Positions 11,409-23,284 of a DNA stretch of 64,000 nt are shown piece by piece. Both the position numbers and the translations under genes were made by a program. Source of the stretch: Clitoria ternatea (taxonomy: Eukaryota > Streptophyta > Magnoliopsida > Fabales > Fabaceae); assembly GCA_037962975.1 (NCBI GenBank), contig CM075675.1:196001-260000 (forward strand). The letters run 5' to 3'. Numbering within the stretch: the first letter of the stretch is position 1; the number at the start of each line of letters is the position of its first letter. Under the pieces are notes generated by a model. The model saw only the letters and a list, made by a program, of their open reading frames with translations, did no database searches and was not told the DNA's origin.

Positions 11409-12144
11409 TGTATCAATTTGAGTAATATGATAGGCCCTAACCGATATGAGAATAAGAACTGAATTTTATTCACTTACAGAAATATAAATTACACAGGAAA
11501 TTGAGTAAAACTGATTGAGTATCAAGGTTTCCTCCTAACATGTTTGAGAGCTTAGTCTCTCCCTTCCTAAAATCATTCAAAAACTACCTACCCTTTCTCC
11601 TGCTTCTTCTCCTATTTTTATTATGCTAATAACTGCTTAGAGGCAGTTATGCTTTAGTTACATTTTTAAAATAACTGCTCAAAATAACTGTTAAAATAAT
11701 TAATAACTGTTAAAAACAATTTAGTTTTATTAAAAAGCCTAAGTATTGGCTTTCCTCTTATAATATTTACTTATAAGAGGCCTAACATAATAATCTTTGC
11801 ATAATGCAAAGCAAGACAAGTAGACCCCAACTTCTTATGGTTGTCTTGAGAATGTTTCCCTTGGTTATCAGTATCTGCGAGGTTGTAGCCTTATAGGGGG
11901 AAGTATAAAAACACATTTTGTTTGGCAACAACAAAGGATGGTTTACATCTTGTAAGGAAAAAAAAAACAGAACAGAAAATACATTGAGCAGGATGAAAGT
12001 ACAAAAAAGCATCACATAAAGGCCCCTAGCTAAGCATAATAAATCATCCTTGTAATTGTTGAAAGCATATATACCAGAATTTCCAAATGCTTCTTGTATC
12101 TCCAAGTACAGAAAATGGACAATGTTTACCAGCTTTTCCATCAC
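11409..12144 (-). pseudogene. PSK SIMULATOR (PSI1)-like gene fragment, split by a solo LTR
   Basis: Minus strand. Exon A, 12144-12075, lies between an intact acceptor (TCTGCAG) and donor (GTATAT) and reads VMEKLVNIVHFLYLEIQEAF. Exon B starts at 11948 after TTACAAG. After frameshifts it reads SQDNHKKLGSTCLALHYAKI and then stops at an inserted LTR; beyond the LTR, 11424-11409 resumes with TQIDT. This order (KLVDIVHFLHLEI, then KKLGSAGLALHYANIITQID) matches the segment between DUF3475 and DUF668 in plant PSI1-type proteins, which act in growth and phytosulfokine signalling. The rest of the gene is absent. It is a broken duplicate or a captured fragment. Confidence 0.75.
11428..11787. mobile_element. 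360-bp solo LTR with 5-bp target duplication
   Basis: It starts TGATAGGCCCTAACC and ends GAGGCCTAACA. Identical 5-bp repeats TAATA flank it at 11423-11427 and 11788-11792. No internal retroelement sequence is present, so this is a solo LTR left by recombination. It interrupts exon B of the PSI1-like pseudogene between the codons for AKII and TQIDT. Confidence 0.8.
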
Positions 12145-12234
12145 CTGCAGATACAACAATCGGATTTTATATTTGTAAGCTAAGAAAAAAGAGATAAATT
12201 AGAAAATTAATGTTATTATGGGAAGGAGAGGGAA

Positions 12235-13190
12235 ATTCATCATTGGAGAAAATCGCTTCTTACCTCTGAGAAATTTGATGAAACATTAGGGAAGCCACTA
12301 CTAAGCATTTCTAAGCATGACCGTAAAAAATCATGCAAATATTCAACTGTTTAGTTTTATCATATTTTCGTGGGCATTAGCTTTCAAACTTGGCTAAAAA
12401 TTCATCGTTGGAGAAAATCTGCCCTTTTCATTTGAGAAATCGGATGAAACTTCAGGGATAACCCTACAATGTCTTTGTAAACATGGCCGAAAAAGATCAT
12501 GCAAATATTCAATCACTCGATTTTGTAATCTTTTCATGGGCATTAGCCTTTAAATTTGGCTAAAAGTTCATCGTTAGAGAAAATCTGTCCCTTCCCTTGG
12601 AGAAATCTGATGAAACTTCAGAGACAGCCTTACAATGCCTTTCTAAGCATGACCACAAAAAATCATGGAAAAATTTAATCGCTCAGTTTTGTCATATTTT
12701 CGTGACTTCAAATTTGGCTAAAAATTCATCGTTTGAGAAGATGTACCCATTCCCTTTGAGAAATTTGATGATACATCTAGGACAACCTTACAATGAATTT
12801 CCAATCATGACCACAAAAAAATATGTAAAAATTTAATTGGTCAGTTTCGTCATATTCTCGTGGGAATGCCTTCAAATTTGGTTAAAAATTCCTCGTTAGA
12901 GAAAATATACCTCATTCCCTTTGAGAAATTTGATGAAACTTCTAAAATACCCTTACAATGCTTCCCAAGCATGACCATAAAAAATTATGCAAAAAAATTC
13001 AACCGCTCGGTTTTGTCATATATTCGTTGGTAGCCTTCGAATTTGGCTAAAAATTCATCGTTGGAGAAGATCTGCCCCTTCCCTTGGAGAAATCTGATGA
13101 AACTTTAAGGACAACCTTACATCCTTTCTAAGCATGGGCATAAAAAATCATGCAAAAATTCAACTACTCAGTTTTTTCATATGTGGGGCA
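12235..13190 (-). repeat. Satellite array, reverse-oriented block (about 6 units of ~163 bp)
   Basis: Units begin GGAGAAAATCTGCC or variants near 12246, 12410, 12576, 12735, 12897 and 13060, spaced 159-166 bp. Shared segments include GAAATCTGATGAAACTTCAG, TTTCTAAGCATGACC, TCATGCAAAAATTCAAC and GGCTAAAAATTCATCG. These are the reverse complement of the units that follow after about 13190. Units diverge by roughly 10-25% by eye. Confidence 0.88.
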
Positions 13191-16100
13191 TATTTTCTCC
13201 AAGGGAATGGGCATATTTTCTCCAACGATGAATTTTTAGCCAAATTTAAAGACATTAGCCCACGTTAATATGATAAAATCGAACGGTGAAATTTTTATAT
13301 GATTTTTTTCATACATGCTTAGAAAGACATTGTAATGTTGTCCCTGAAGTTTTCATACAATCTCTCCAAGGGAAGGTCAAATTTTCTCTTATGATGAATT
13401 TTTAGCCAAATTTCTTTTTCATTAGCGCACGAAAATATAACAAAACAGAGTGGTTAAGTATTTGCGTGATTTTTTATGGTCATGCTTAGAAAGGCATTAT
13501 AAGGTGCTCCTTGAGGTTTCATCAAATTTCTCTAAGGGAAGTGACAAATTTTCTCCAACGATAAATTTGTAACCAAAATTGAAGGCTAATAATGCCCACG
13601 AAAATATAACAAAACCGAATGGTTTAATTTTTACATGATTTTTTTGCGGACATGCTTTGAAAGGAACTGTCAGGTTGTCACAGAAGTTTCGTATGATTTC
13701 TCCAAGGGAAATGATAGATTTTCTCCAACGATGAATTTTTAGTCAAGTTACCTTGGAAAATATGACAACCGAGCGATTAAATTTTTGGTTGATTTTTTGC
13801 GGTCATGCTTAAAAAGGCATTGTAAGGTTGTCCCTGAAGTTTCATTAGATTTCTCGAAGGGAAGGGGTAGATTATTTTCCAACAATGAATTTTCAGTAAA
13901 AATAGAAGGCATTGATGCCCACGAAAATAAGAGAAAATTGTGTAGTTGAATTTTTGCATGATTTTTTACGGCCATGCATAGAAATTTAAAGGCATTAGCC
14001 CATGAAAATATGATATTACCGAGCAGTTGAAATTTCACAGTTATGCTTAGAAATGCATTGGAAGGTTGTTCCTGAAGTTTTATCAGATTTCTCCAAGGGA
14101 ATATGCAGATTTTCTCTAACTGTGAATTTTTTAGCCAAATTTAAAGGATAATGCTTATGAAAATATGAAAAAACTAAGTGGTTGAATTTTTGCATGATTT
14201 TTTATGGCCATGCATAGAAAGTTAATGTAAGGTTGTCCCTGAAGTTTCATCAGATATTTTCAATGGAAGGAGCAGAATTTCTCCAATGATGAATTTTTAG
14301 CCAGATTTGACAATTAGCCCACCAAAATATGACAAAACTACATGGTTGAATTTTTGCGGCCATACTTAGAAAGGCAATGAAAGGTTGTCCCTAAAGTTTC
14401 ATAAGATTTATCCAAGCGAAGGGGTATATTTTCTCCAACGATGAATTTTTAACAAAAATTAAAAAGGAATGCCCATGAAAATACGACAAAACTGAGTGGT
14501 TGATTTTTTGCATGATTTTGTACGACCATGTTTAGAAAAGGAAATATAAGGTTATTCCTAAAGTTTCATCAAATTTATCTAAGGGAATAGGTAGATTTTC
14601 TCCAACGATCAATTTTAAACCAAAATTGAAGGCTAATGCTTACAAAAATATGATAAAATCAAGCGGTTGATTTTTTGCAGCTTTACTTAGAAAGGATTTG
14701 AAAGGTGTTCCCTAAAGTTTCATCAGATTTCTCTAAGGGAAAGGACAGATTTTCTCCAATAATGAATTTTTAACAAAAATTGAAAGCTATTACCCATGAA
14801 AATACGGTAAAACTGAGTGGTTGGATTTTTACATGATATTTTACAGTCATGCTTAGAAAAACATTGTAAGGTTGTCCATGAAGTTTCATCAGATTTCTCC
14901 AAGGGAAGGGGTATATTTTCTCTAACAATGAATTTTTAGCTAAATTTGAATGTATTAGCCCATGAAAATATGACAAAACTGAGCGGTTAAATTTTTGAAT
15001 GATTTTTGTAGCTATGCTTAGAAAGGCATTTTAAGGTTGTCTTTGAAGTTTCATCAGATTTCTCTAAGGGAAGGGGCAAATTTTCTCCAACAATAAATTT
15101 TTAGCCAACTTTGAAGGGAGCCCACGAAAATATGAGCAAACCAAGGGGTTGAATTTTTTAATAAACTTTTGCAGCCATTCTTAGAAAGACATTGAAAGGT
15201 TGTCCCTGAAGTTTAATCAAATTTATCTAAGGGAAATGACAGATTTTCTCCAATGATGAATTTTCAGCCAAATTAAAAGGTATTAGCCTATAAAAATATG
15301 ACAAAATCGAGCAATTAAACTTTTGGATAATTTTTTACAGCCATGCTTAGAAAGCCTTTGTAAGGTTGTCCTTGAAGTTTCACCAGATTTCTCCAAGGGA
15401 AGGGGCTGATTTTCTCCAACGATAAAATTTTAGCTAAATTGCCCACAAAAATATGACAAAACTGAGCGATCAAAGTTTTGCATAATTTTTTCGGCCATGC
15501 TTAGAAAGACTTTGTAAGGTTGTCCCTGAAGTTTCATTAGATTTCTCCGAGGGAAGAGGCTCATTTTCTCCAACGAAAAATTTTTAGCCAAATTTAAAGG
15601 CGCCCATGAAGATACAAGAAAACTGAGCGATTGAATTTTTGCATGATATTTTACAGTCATCCATAGAAATACACTGTAAGGTTGTCACTTAAGTTTGATC
15701 AGATTTTTCCAAGGGAAAAGGTAGATTTTCTCTAATGATGAATTTTTAGCCAAATTTAAAGACATTAGCCCACTAAAATATGACAAAGCCGAGTGATTGA
15801 ATTTGTAAATAATTTTTTGCTGCCATATTTAGAAAGGCATTGTAAGGTTGTCCCTGAACTGTCATCAGATTTATCCAAGGGAAGGGATAGATTTCCCCAA
15901 CAATGAATTTTTAGCCAAATTTAAAGGCATTAGACAATGAAAATATGATAAAATAGAGCGGTTGAATTTTTGCATGATTTCTTGTGGCCATACATAGAAA
16001 GACATTGTAAGGTTGTCCCTGAAAATTCATGAGATTTCTCCTATGGAAGTGGTAGATTTTCTACAATAATGAATTTTTAGTTAAATTTAAAGGGTTTAGC

Positions 16101-16735
16101 CCACAAAAATATGACAAAACCGAGTGGTTGAATTTTTACATGATTTTTTGAGGCTATAATTAGAAGGCATTGTAAGTTTGTCCGTAACATTTCATCAGAT
16201 TTCTCAAAGGGGAAGGATAGATTTTCTCCAACTATGAATTTTTAACCAAAATTAAAAGCTAATACCCACGAAAATATGATAAAATTGAGTGATTAAATTT
16301 TTACATGATTTTTTATGGCCATAATTAGAAAGGAATTATGAGGTTGTCCTTCAAGTTTTATCAGATTTTTCTAAGGAAAAGGGGAGATTTTCCCTAACAA
16401 TGAATTTTTAGCCAAATTTAAAAGCATTGGCCCACAAAAATATGAAAAATCGAGTGATTGAATTTTTGCATAATTTTTTATGGTCATGCTTAGAAAGACA
16501 TTGTAAGATTGTCCCAGAAGTTTCATCAAATTTCTCTAAGGGAAATGGCAGATTTTCTCCAATGATGAATTTTTAACGAAAATTAAAGGTTAATACCCAT
16601 GAAAATACAGCAAAACTGAGCGGTTTAATTTTTGCGCCAAGCTTAGAAAGGCATTATAAGGTTGTCCCTAAAGTTTCATCTTATTTCTCCAACGATGAAT
16701 TTTTAGTCAAATTTGAAGACCCATGAAAATATGAC
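13190..16735 (+). repeat. Satellite array, forward block (about 21 units of ~165 bp)
   Basis: ATTTTCTCCAACGATGAATT or variants recur near 14108, 14276, 14430, 14596, 14749, 14913, 15082, 15243, 15411, 15565, 15724, 15890, 16054, 16221, 16387 and 16552, spacing 153-169 bp. Other conserved segments are ATATGACAAAACCGAG, GGTTGAATTTTTGCATG, CATGCTTAGAAAGGCATTG and AAGGTTGTCCCTGAAGTTTC. The short open frames in it are repeat by-products. The last unit is truncated at about 16735. I do not recognise the family. Confidence 0.9.
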
Positions 16736-16925
16736 AAAACCGTATTTCACTGTGTTTTAATACAGCATAAGGCCAAGGCTCTAACTGGTTCTTGACAAAT
16801 TTTTGAGAAAATAATTTAGGGAATGGTTTGAAATCAAATAATAAAGTCTCATAACGCTCCTCTGATCTCAAGACCTCCAAAAATTCCTGTTGCTCATCCT
16901 CATCTTCGAGCACCCTGCCGGTGTA
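16736..16925 (-). pseudogene. Unidentified protein-coding fragment
   Basis: The minus strand reads VLEDEDEQQEFLEVLRSEER, then YETLLFDFKPFPKLFSQKFV and KNQLEPWPYAVLKHSEIRF, with balanced, protein-like composition. It ends exactly where the satellite begins. Just upstream a different frame starts with a poly-Asn run. I do not recognise the family. It could be a captured host exon inside an LTR element or part of that element's own gag region. Confidence 0.45.
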
Positions 16926-17001
16926 GCATATACGCCATCAAAAATTAGTTCTGAATTAAATCTTTTATTACTATAATTATTGTTACTAATGTTATTATTA
17001 C

Positions 17002-17082
<81 letters not shown>

Positions 17083-19312
17083 CCATTGGTGCCCATATTT
17101 AGGCGTCACTGCCCTCACACAAAATCAACATAACATCAGTTGATGTCTAAATACCATTATCATTAAACAACACAGATAAATTACATCATCGGTCGCAACC
17201 TCACACATAAGTAAATATCACTACACATCAGCCTTTTAAGGGTTCATCACACTAGAGGTCTTCCTATAAAATTTAGGATGTTACACTCCTGCCTTAAGAG
17301 AAGTAGTCCAGACGGTCTGACGATCCTGCCCCATCAACCAGATAAATTTCTATATTTATATAAATGTAGAGACACATTAATTAATCTAGTCAACTCAGTT
17401 TCTAAAGCTTAATCACATAATAAAATTCATATTTTGTCTATAATTTTCTAATATTGTTTTAGGCCAATATCTTAGTTTTACGTTAAATTTTGAGAATTCC
17501 ATTCTTAAAATCGCCCATTTCTAACGTTTTAAAAGCCAAAGCTCGAGCCAAGGCCAAGCCAACAAGTCAATAAGTATTATATTATCATTATGAGACTTCG
17601 TAAATTATTTTCTATATCTTTTACGTTTAGGGGTTTTACCCATTTATTACAGATTTTCTTTTTAATCTCAGTCCACTAATTTGTGCATACTTCCATATTT
17701 TAACCTAATTTAAGTTACGAATGTCGTATTTAGGTGAGTCTAGTTTAAAAATTTCCATAACACATTTTTCTACCATTTTCATGAAGAAATCAAAAACTAG
17801 ATCTATGTAGAAAAATCCCAGTTTTAGTTTCTAGCCACCGTCTTGCGCTAAAACACGATTACCTTGTGCATGCTTAACATAACTTAAGCTACCGGTGTCC
17901 AATTTAAGCGATTTTGATCTTAAAATTTTTGTAACAAAATTTACTAAACTCTTACAAAGACACCACAAGCCAGTTTGGAGCCAAAACTTCCCAGTTTACA
18001 TGAAATGGTCACTGATCCATAACCAATTCCCATCTAGGGCAACACTTAGTATTTGGGGTATAACTTTCACTCTAGACATTAGATTTAGGCGTTCTTTGGC
18101 TCGTTGGAAAAAGGAAAGAAAAAGAAACAACTTTTATGTTGTTGATTTTTTCTAAAAACTGAAGATAGAGACCCTATAAAGATAGATCAAATACCAAATA
18201 AAACTTATAATTTTCAACATGCAAAAACAAAAGAGTAGATGATCATGCATGCAATGGTAGAAGAGTGTTTATCTTACCGATGCCAATTCCGCACTGATAT
18301 CCTCCATTTCGACTTTGATCAAACATTTGGTCAACCACGACGAAACCTTTAAGCTTTTCAACAATCATAGCTATGCACGATGATGGTGACTAGTCTCGGT
18401 TTGAAGAAGAAACATGAGGGGTTTAGTTCATGCACACTAACTAGGGTGAGGGATGAGATAAGAGAGCATGGTGTAGATGAGAAATAAGGAAATGAAATGG
18501 AAACAAGAAGTAAGGATGGGGGAGGTGAGGTGGTTGTGGTTTCAGTGATGAGAAGCAAAGAGACAAGGGAGAACAAAAGGAGTTTTGGGTAGTGGCATAA
18601 TCTTGGAAAGTGAGAGTTTAAGTGTGGTGGGGTGATGTGGCATGGTGGTGGTGAGGTGGCATGGTGGTGGTGCATGGCCATGTAAGAGTAAAAGGTGGTG
18701 AGGAAAGATAAAATAGGACAGGGTCAAAGCGTTAGGTCATATTCTCAAATACTGTGGAACTAATTATTTGACATGTAAAACTTGAATAAAATAAGGTATA
18801 GGATGATAATTATGGGCCATGGGTATCTCTGGGAAAAAAATTAAGAAGTTTCAGTTTGATTGGTGCAAAAGAATACAAATATCAAGTCGTACGACATTTT
18901 CGACAACAATCGTCAGAAAACAGAGATAAGCTCTAATAATTTATTGATTAACAAATTAAATCAATATAATGTGTCTCATCAAATATTTAGGTTTATAAAT
19001 TACTCAGGGTTTCAAAATTTGGTTCCAGACTCCAGACACAAGTTACTGGTTTAAAACAAAAGTGATCTGACGTTAGATTCGCATTTCTGACTGAACTCCT
19101 CCTATCTAGTGGCATTCGTGTAATTCTACCCCTAATGACTTTCTACACGGTTGCCTTAGTCCCTAGGAGTCTCAACTTATTTTTGCCATACATACAATCT
19201 AAGACGCGGGATTGATTGAAACCTATAATTTTCATAAAACACATGGTAGAACATATGAAAACACGTTTAGAGTCTCAGAGGTTTGTCCTAAAAATCAAAG
19301 GTGTTACAAAAT
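16926..19312 (-). mobile_element. LTR-retroelement-derived sequence (gypsy-like, decayed)
   Basis: On the minus strand, TGTAACACCTTTGATTTTTA starts at 19312 and a related TGTAACATCCTAAATTTTAT starts at 17288, preceded by the purine-rich TTAAGGCAGGAG. Both look like starts of the TGTAACA class of plant gypsy LTRs. The first is followed by a pyrimidine-rich stretch (18400-18700). No gag-pol core is readable, so the unit would be non-autonomous or gutted. I cannot fix the 3' ends or a target duplication. Confidence 0.4.
17003..17083 (+). repeat. (ATT)n microsatellite, about 27 units
   Basis: Uninterrupted ATT/TTA repeat. Read on the minus strand it gives a poly-Asn run after an ATG at 17086. 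Simple slippage explains it; I do not call the open frame a gene by itself. Confidence 0.9.
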
Positions 19313-19599
19313 TTATCCAATTTTACTTATTACTAGAAACCAAATGGAGTGACTATTAATTATCTATAATTACAAAAGTTTTATATAATTTGAATTGTTA
19401 TATAAGAGTTGGTATATACTGTATAATTAGTTTCATCCACTATTACCAATATTTAAAATTTATGCTTGTTTTTTTATATTTTAATTTTAATTTCAACTCC
19501 AATCTCTATTATATACATTTGTGAAGCTTTTTATGACACATATCAATGTATAATAAAGTGCGACCCCATTTACATTACTTTTTCAAATTTAAAATAAAA

Positions 19600-20830
19600 A
19601 GAAATTAATTTGTTTGTTTTTTATTTTTAAAACTTATTTTTTAAAATTAATAGTAGATAATAATTTACCAAATCAATTTTTTAAAAAATAAAAATAAATT
19701 ATTTTATTTCTTTTTTATTTTTAAAATATGTTCTTCAAAATTAATAATAGATAACAACTTATCAAATCAATTTTTTAAAATAAAAATAAACTTTTTTGAT
19801 TCTTTTTCATTTTTAAAACCTTTTTTTAAAATTAATAACTAGATAAAAACTAATCAAATCAATTCTTTTAAAATAAAGATAAATTTATTTGTTTGTTTTT
19901 TATTTTTAAAGCTTGTTTTTCAAAATTAATCTATATTATATACGTTTGTGAAGCTTTTTATGACATGTGTCAGCGTCTAATAAAGTGCGGCCCCATTTAT
20001 TTTACTTTTTCAAATTTAAAATAAAAATTTATTTATTTATTATTTTTAAAATCGAATTTTCAAAATTAATAGTAGATAACAACTTATCAAATCAATTTTT
20101 TAAATAAAAATAAATTTATTTGTTTGTTTTTATTTTTAAAACCTGTATTTTAAAATTAATAGTAGATAACAACTTATCAAATCAATTTTTAAAAATAAAA
20201 ATAATTGTTTTTGTTTGTTTTTATTTTTTTCAAAATTAATAACTAGATAAGAACTTATCAAATCAATTTTTTTAAAATAAAATAAAAATTATTTGTTTAT
20301 TTTTTATTTTTAAAACCTATTTTTAAAATTAATAGTAGATAACAACTTTTCAAATCAATTTTTTAAAATAAAAATAAATTTATTTTGTTTGTTTTTTATT
20401 TTTAAAACATGTTTTTCAAAATTAATAATATATAACAACTTATCAAATAAATTTTTGAAAATAAAAATATATTAGGTTGTTTATTTTTTATTTTTAAAAC
20501 TTGTTTTTTAAAATTAATAACTAGAAAACAACTTATCAAATCAATTTTTTAAATAAAAATTAATTTGTTTATTTATTTTTTATTTTTAAAACATGTTTTT
20601 CAAAATTAATAGATAGGTAACTTATCAAATCAGTTTTTAAAAATTAAAAATAAATTAGTTTATTTTTTATTTTAAAAATTTGTTTTCAAAATTAATAGTA
20701 GAGAACATCTTATCAAATCAATTTTTTTAAAATAAAAATAAATTAGTTTGTTTGTATTTTATTTTTAAATTTATTTTTCAAAATTAAGAAATAGATAACA
20801 ACTTATTAAATCAATTTTTTAAAAATAATA
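19600..20830. repeat. AT-rich tandem repeat, ~90-bp period, inside the Helitron
   Basis: About 12 copies of a unit containing TTTGTTTTTTATTTTTAAAA, CAAAATTAATAGTAGATAAC and AACTTATCAAATCAATTTTT. A ~100-bp block with the Helitron 5' terminus interrupts it at 19930-20028, so the repeats flank the second 5' end on both sides. Confidence 0.85.
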
Positions 20831-21345
20831 CCCTTAATTATCTATAACGTCAAACTTATAAATTAATATTATTTTTTAAGCACTTTACGTGTTTTCTCTT
20901 TTCATCTCACCCTGCCACCATCGATGTTCACATTCACCACTCCAGCGTTTATAGAATATGATTCACCCCTCAATGCCAAAATGGAGTGACCAATGCTTTT
21001 CATTGAACAAACATAATTGTCAATAAAGATATTTATGAGATAAAAGACTATATCAAAAGGTAAATAAATTTGATTGATTTATACTATGTAATAGAGATAT
21101 ATAACTAATGATTTTATATTTTACATGGAGATTGGAAAATGAAAAAGACATGGTCACACCTATAACGAGTCAAATGTCTTCGAAACCAAGTTTATCTTAA
21201 GAAGATGATTTTTTGTCAACTAAAATAAAGACACTTGCCTGAAATAAAATAGGTACATCATGTTGAATTCATATTTCAAAATACTATTTCAAATTTATAA
21301 ATTAATTGTTTTTTTCATAAATCCATCGTATGTGTTTCAACTACT

Positions 21346-21501
21346 GTGGTTGATGTGGACTTGAATAAAGATTTCATATATGATGTATGTCCTAAGCATG
21401 CTATAAGATTAAAGAATGTCATAGATGCAAAAGGTTATTGTGACAAATGCAACAAAGATGTTTTGTCAGTTTTGAAGTATATTTTTCAATGGAATCTATA
21501 A
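21346..21501 (+). pseudogene. RPA1-like C-terminal fragment carried by the Helitron
   Basis: One frame reads VVDVDLNKDFIYDVCPKHAI, then DAKGYCDKCNKDVLSVLKYI before a stop. The spacing of DVCPKH and GYCDKCNK resembles the zinc-ribbon OB-fold at the C terminus of replication protein A large subunits, which plant Helitrons often carry. One expected cysteine appears as His. Near 22263-22335, EKDIEVTPIRKECSKKSLKW followed by a stop could be the tail of the same gene. It is only a remnant. Confidence 0.5.
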
Positions 21502-22199
21502 TTATATGTAACTTATTAAAAATGTTATTAAATATTTCTTACGTTACCAAAAAAATTACTGTTTTATAATATGAATATGTTTATTGAATATAACTTATAT
21601 GTTAATAAAAAAAATGACGATTGCAATATATTATATGTCTATAAATATATCTTAGTAATCCAAATAATATTTAAATAAAAAATTATAAAGTTGAGATAGA
21701 AATTTTTTTATACTGGTAAATATTTCATATGTTAAAAAATATTGATTGTATAATACCTTTCATGTTAAAATAAAAACTAATGTGAACTAAAATTGCATAT
21801 AATAAACCTATTTATGCATGCAATATTGTTGTTCTATATGATAGATGTATAATTAATAATTAAGATAAAATATTATTTTTAAATACAATTAAACACACAT
21901 TTCATTTAACACATATCAATATCAATATCATTTAATTGCTTGATAAAGTTGCATCCATGATTCTTGGGAAATTTGCATCTAATATGAAGATGATAATGAC
22001 TAGGGTAAGAAAGTATATTTAATATAGTTTCAAGTGAAAATATTATTTCATAATCAGTCTATATAGTTGTTATATTTCTTAGGATGATTTGAGCTCTGAT
22101 TCTATCCTTGAAATCCAATCTCTAGTAGACAAAGCTTATGTATAAGTCAACATAAGTGATGAAAACATTATGTCCAATTGGCAAATTTATTTAGTTAGC

Positions 22200-22375
22200 A
22201 AAGAATGTAGTAAGAGGTCTTTGAATGGGTGAGACCCGTATTTACCCATGAACAATTATATATAGGAAAATCCTGAGAAAGATATTGAAGTTACTCCAAT
22301 TAGAAAAGAATGTAGCAAGAAGTCTTTGAAATGGTGAGACCTATATTCACCCATGGACAATTGTATGTTACTACT
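22200..22375 (+). repeat. Short tandem duplication in the Helitron 3' half
   Basis: AAAGAATGTAGYAAGARGTC with GGTGAGACCYRTATT and CACCCATGRACAATT occurs at about 22200-22258 and again at about 22305-22365, a ~105-bp period duplication. Confidence 0.7.
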
Positions 22376-22443
22376 TTAAGGGTGGGATCAAAAAAAGATT
22401 AAAGTTTTTGGGAATGTTTAATTGTAACATTTTAATTAGTTGG

Positions 22444-22445
<2 letters not shown>

Positions 22446-22490
<45 letters not shown>
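22446..22490. repeat. (AT)n microsatellite
   Basis: About 22 AT units, within the Helitron interval. Confidence 0.95.
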
Positions 22491-22492
<2 letters not shown>

Positions 22493-22756
22493 TAATCTTC
22501 TTTTATTTACCAAATTTTAGTTTCTAATTTGTTTGTTCTATTAGTCAATACTATATTTTAAATTACACTTTTGATTCAAATTATTTATACTTTTTTTATG
22601 ATTTATAAAATTAAATTAATATAAATTATAAAAAAAGATGACAATTTAACCTGTGCAAGACACGAGTATCATTACTAGTTAATTTATATATGTGAAGATA
22701 CTACAATATATTTATTTAAAACTGTACCCGTGCGAATACATATATCAAAATACTAG

Positions 22757-23284
22757 TTATTATTATTTGAGATAAGAAATACGGATAAAAAATAATTATG
22801 AGAGAAGATAATGTGATCTAAAAAAATTCACCAATTATGGTAAGAAAATTTTAATCAATGAATTCCACAAATAATCACATACCCATTTTTTTCCTTGGGA
22901 TAACACTTTCAAAACAACCAAATACATCCCTACATTTTATGTAGAGAGGTTGAACTAGTCTTATCAGGTTAACTCTGTGACTAACTTACGTACTTAGTTG
23001 ATATGGGTTATGACGAGTTTAGGAAGGAAATTTCAGGTTCAAAATCTAAAAAATAATGCAAAGAATATGAAATATAATTTTACCATAATAAAAATGTAAT
23101 TTATTTGTAAGAAAATAAAATGATTTGTTAATTTCACTAGTACTAAGCTCTGCTAAAATTGTAACTTTATAAGGGGACGAATGAAATAAACAAATGGAAA
23201 ATAAGGTTAACGAAAGTTAAAATAAATCATAAAAAGAAAAAAGGAGCGAAGAATTTGAGTTTCCCTCTCTGTAATTCCAATTGA
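22757..23284. other. Upstream region of HUS1
   Basis: AT-rich sequence before the HUS1 start codon. I see no strong TATA box that I would commit to. A purine-rich stretch (AAAAAGAAAAAAGGAGCG) lies at about 23230-23248. Confidence 0.5.

Larger units (their letters stand above)
19503..22756 (+). mobile_element. Helitron, with duplicated 5' and 3' termini
   Basis: Two 5' ends begin TCTCTATTATATAC at 19503 and TCTATATTATATAC at 19930, each followed by RTTTGTGAAGCTTTTTATGA, then GTCTAATAAAGTGCG-like sequence. Two 3' ends finish in CTAG followed by T, at 22678 and 22756. Both are preceded by CCTGTGCAAGACACGAG- or CCCGTGCG-type hairpin remnants, 11-20 nt before the end. Insertion is A-to-T without target duplication. 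These are hallmarks of plant Helitrons. The interior holds AT-rich tandem repeats and an RPA-like coding remnant, but no Rep/helicase is readable, so it is non-autonomous. Confidence 0.65.

Noticed and set aside
12597..15660. Several 60-100-codon frames with similar peptides
   Set aside because: They are the same satellite unit read in different phases, not a gene family.
12235..16735. CRISPR-like repeat array
   Set aside because: Units are ~165 bp, diverged, and have no short repeat/spacer design; the genome is a plant.
18358..18727. His/Pro-rich minus-strand frames
   Set aside because: Pyrimidine-rich LTR sequence with CCACCATGCCAC repeats; no protein family.
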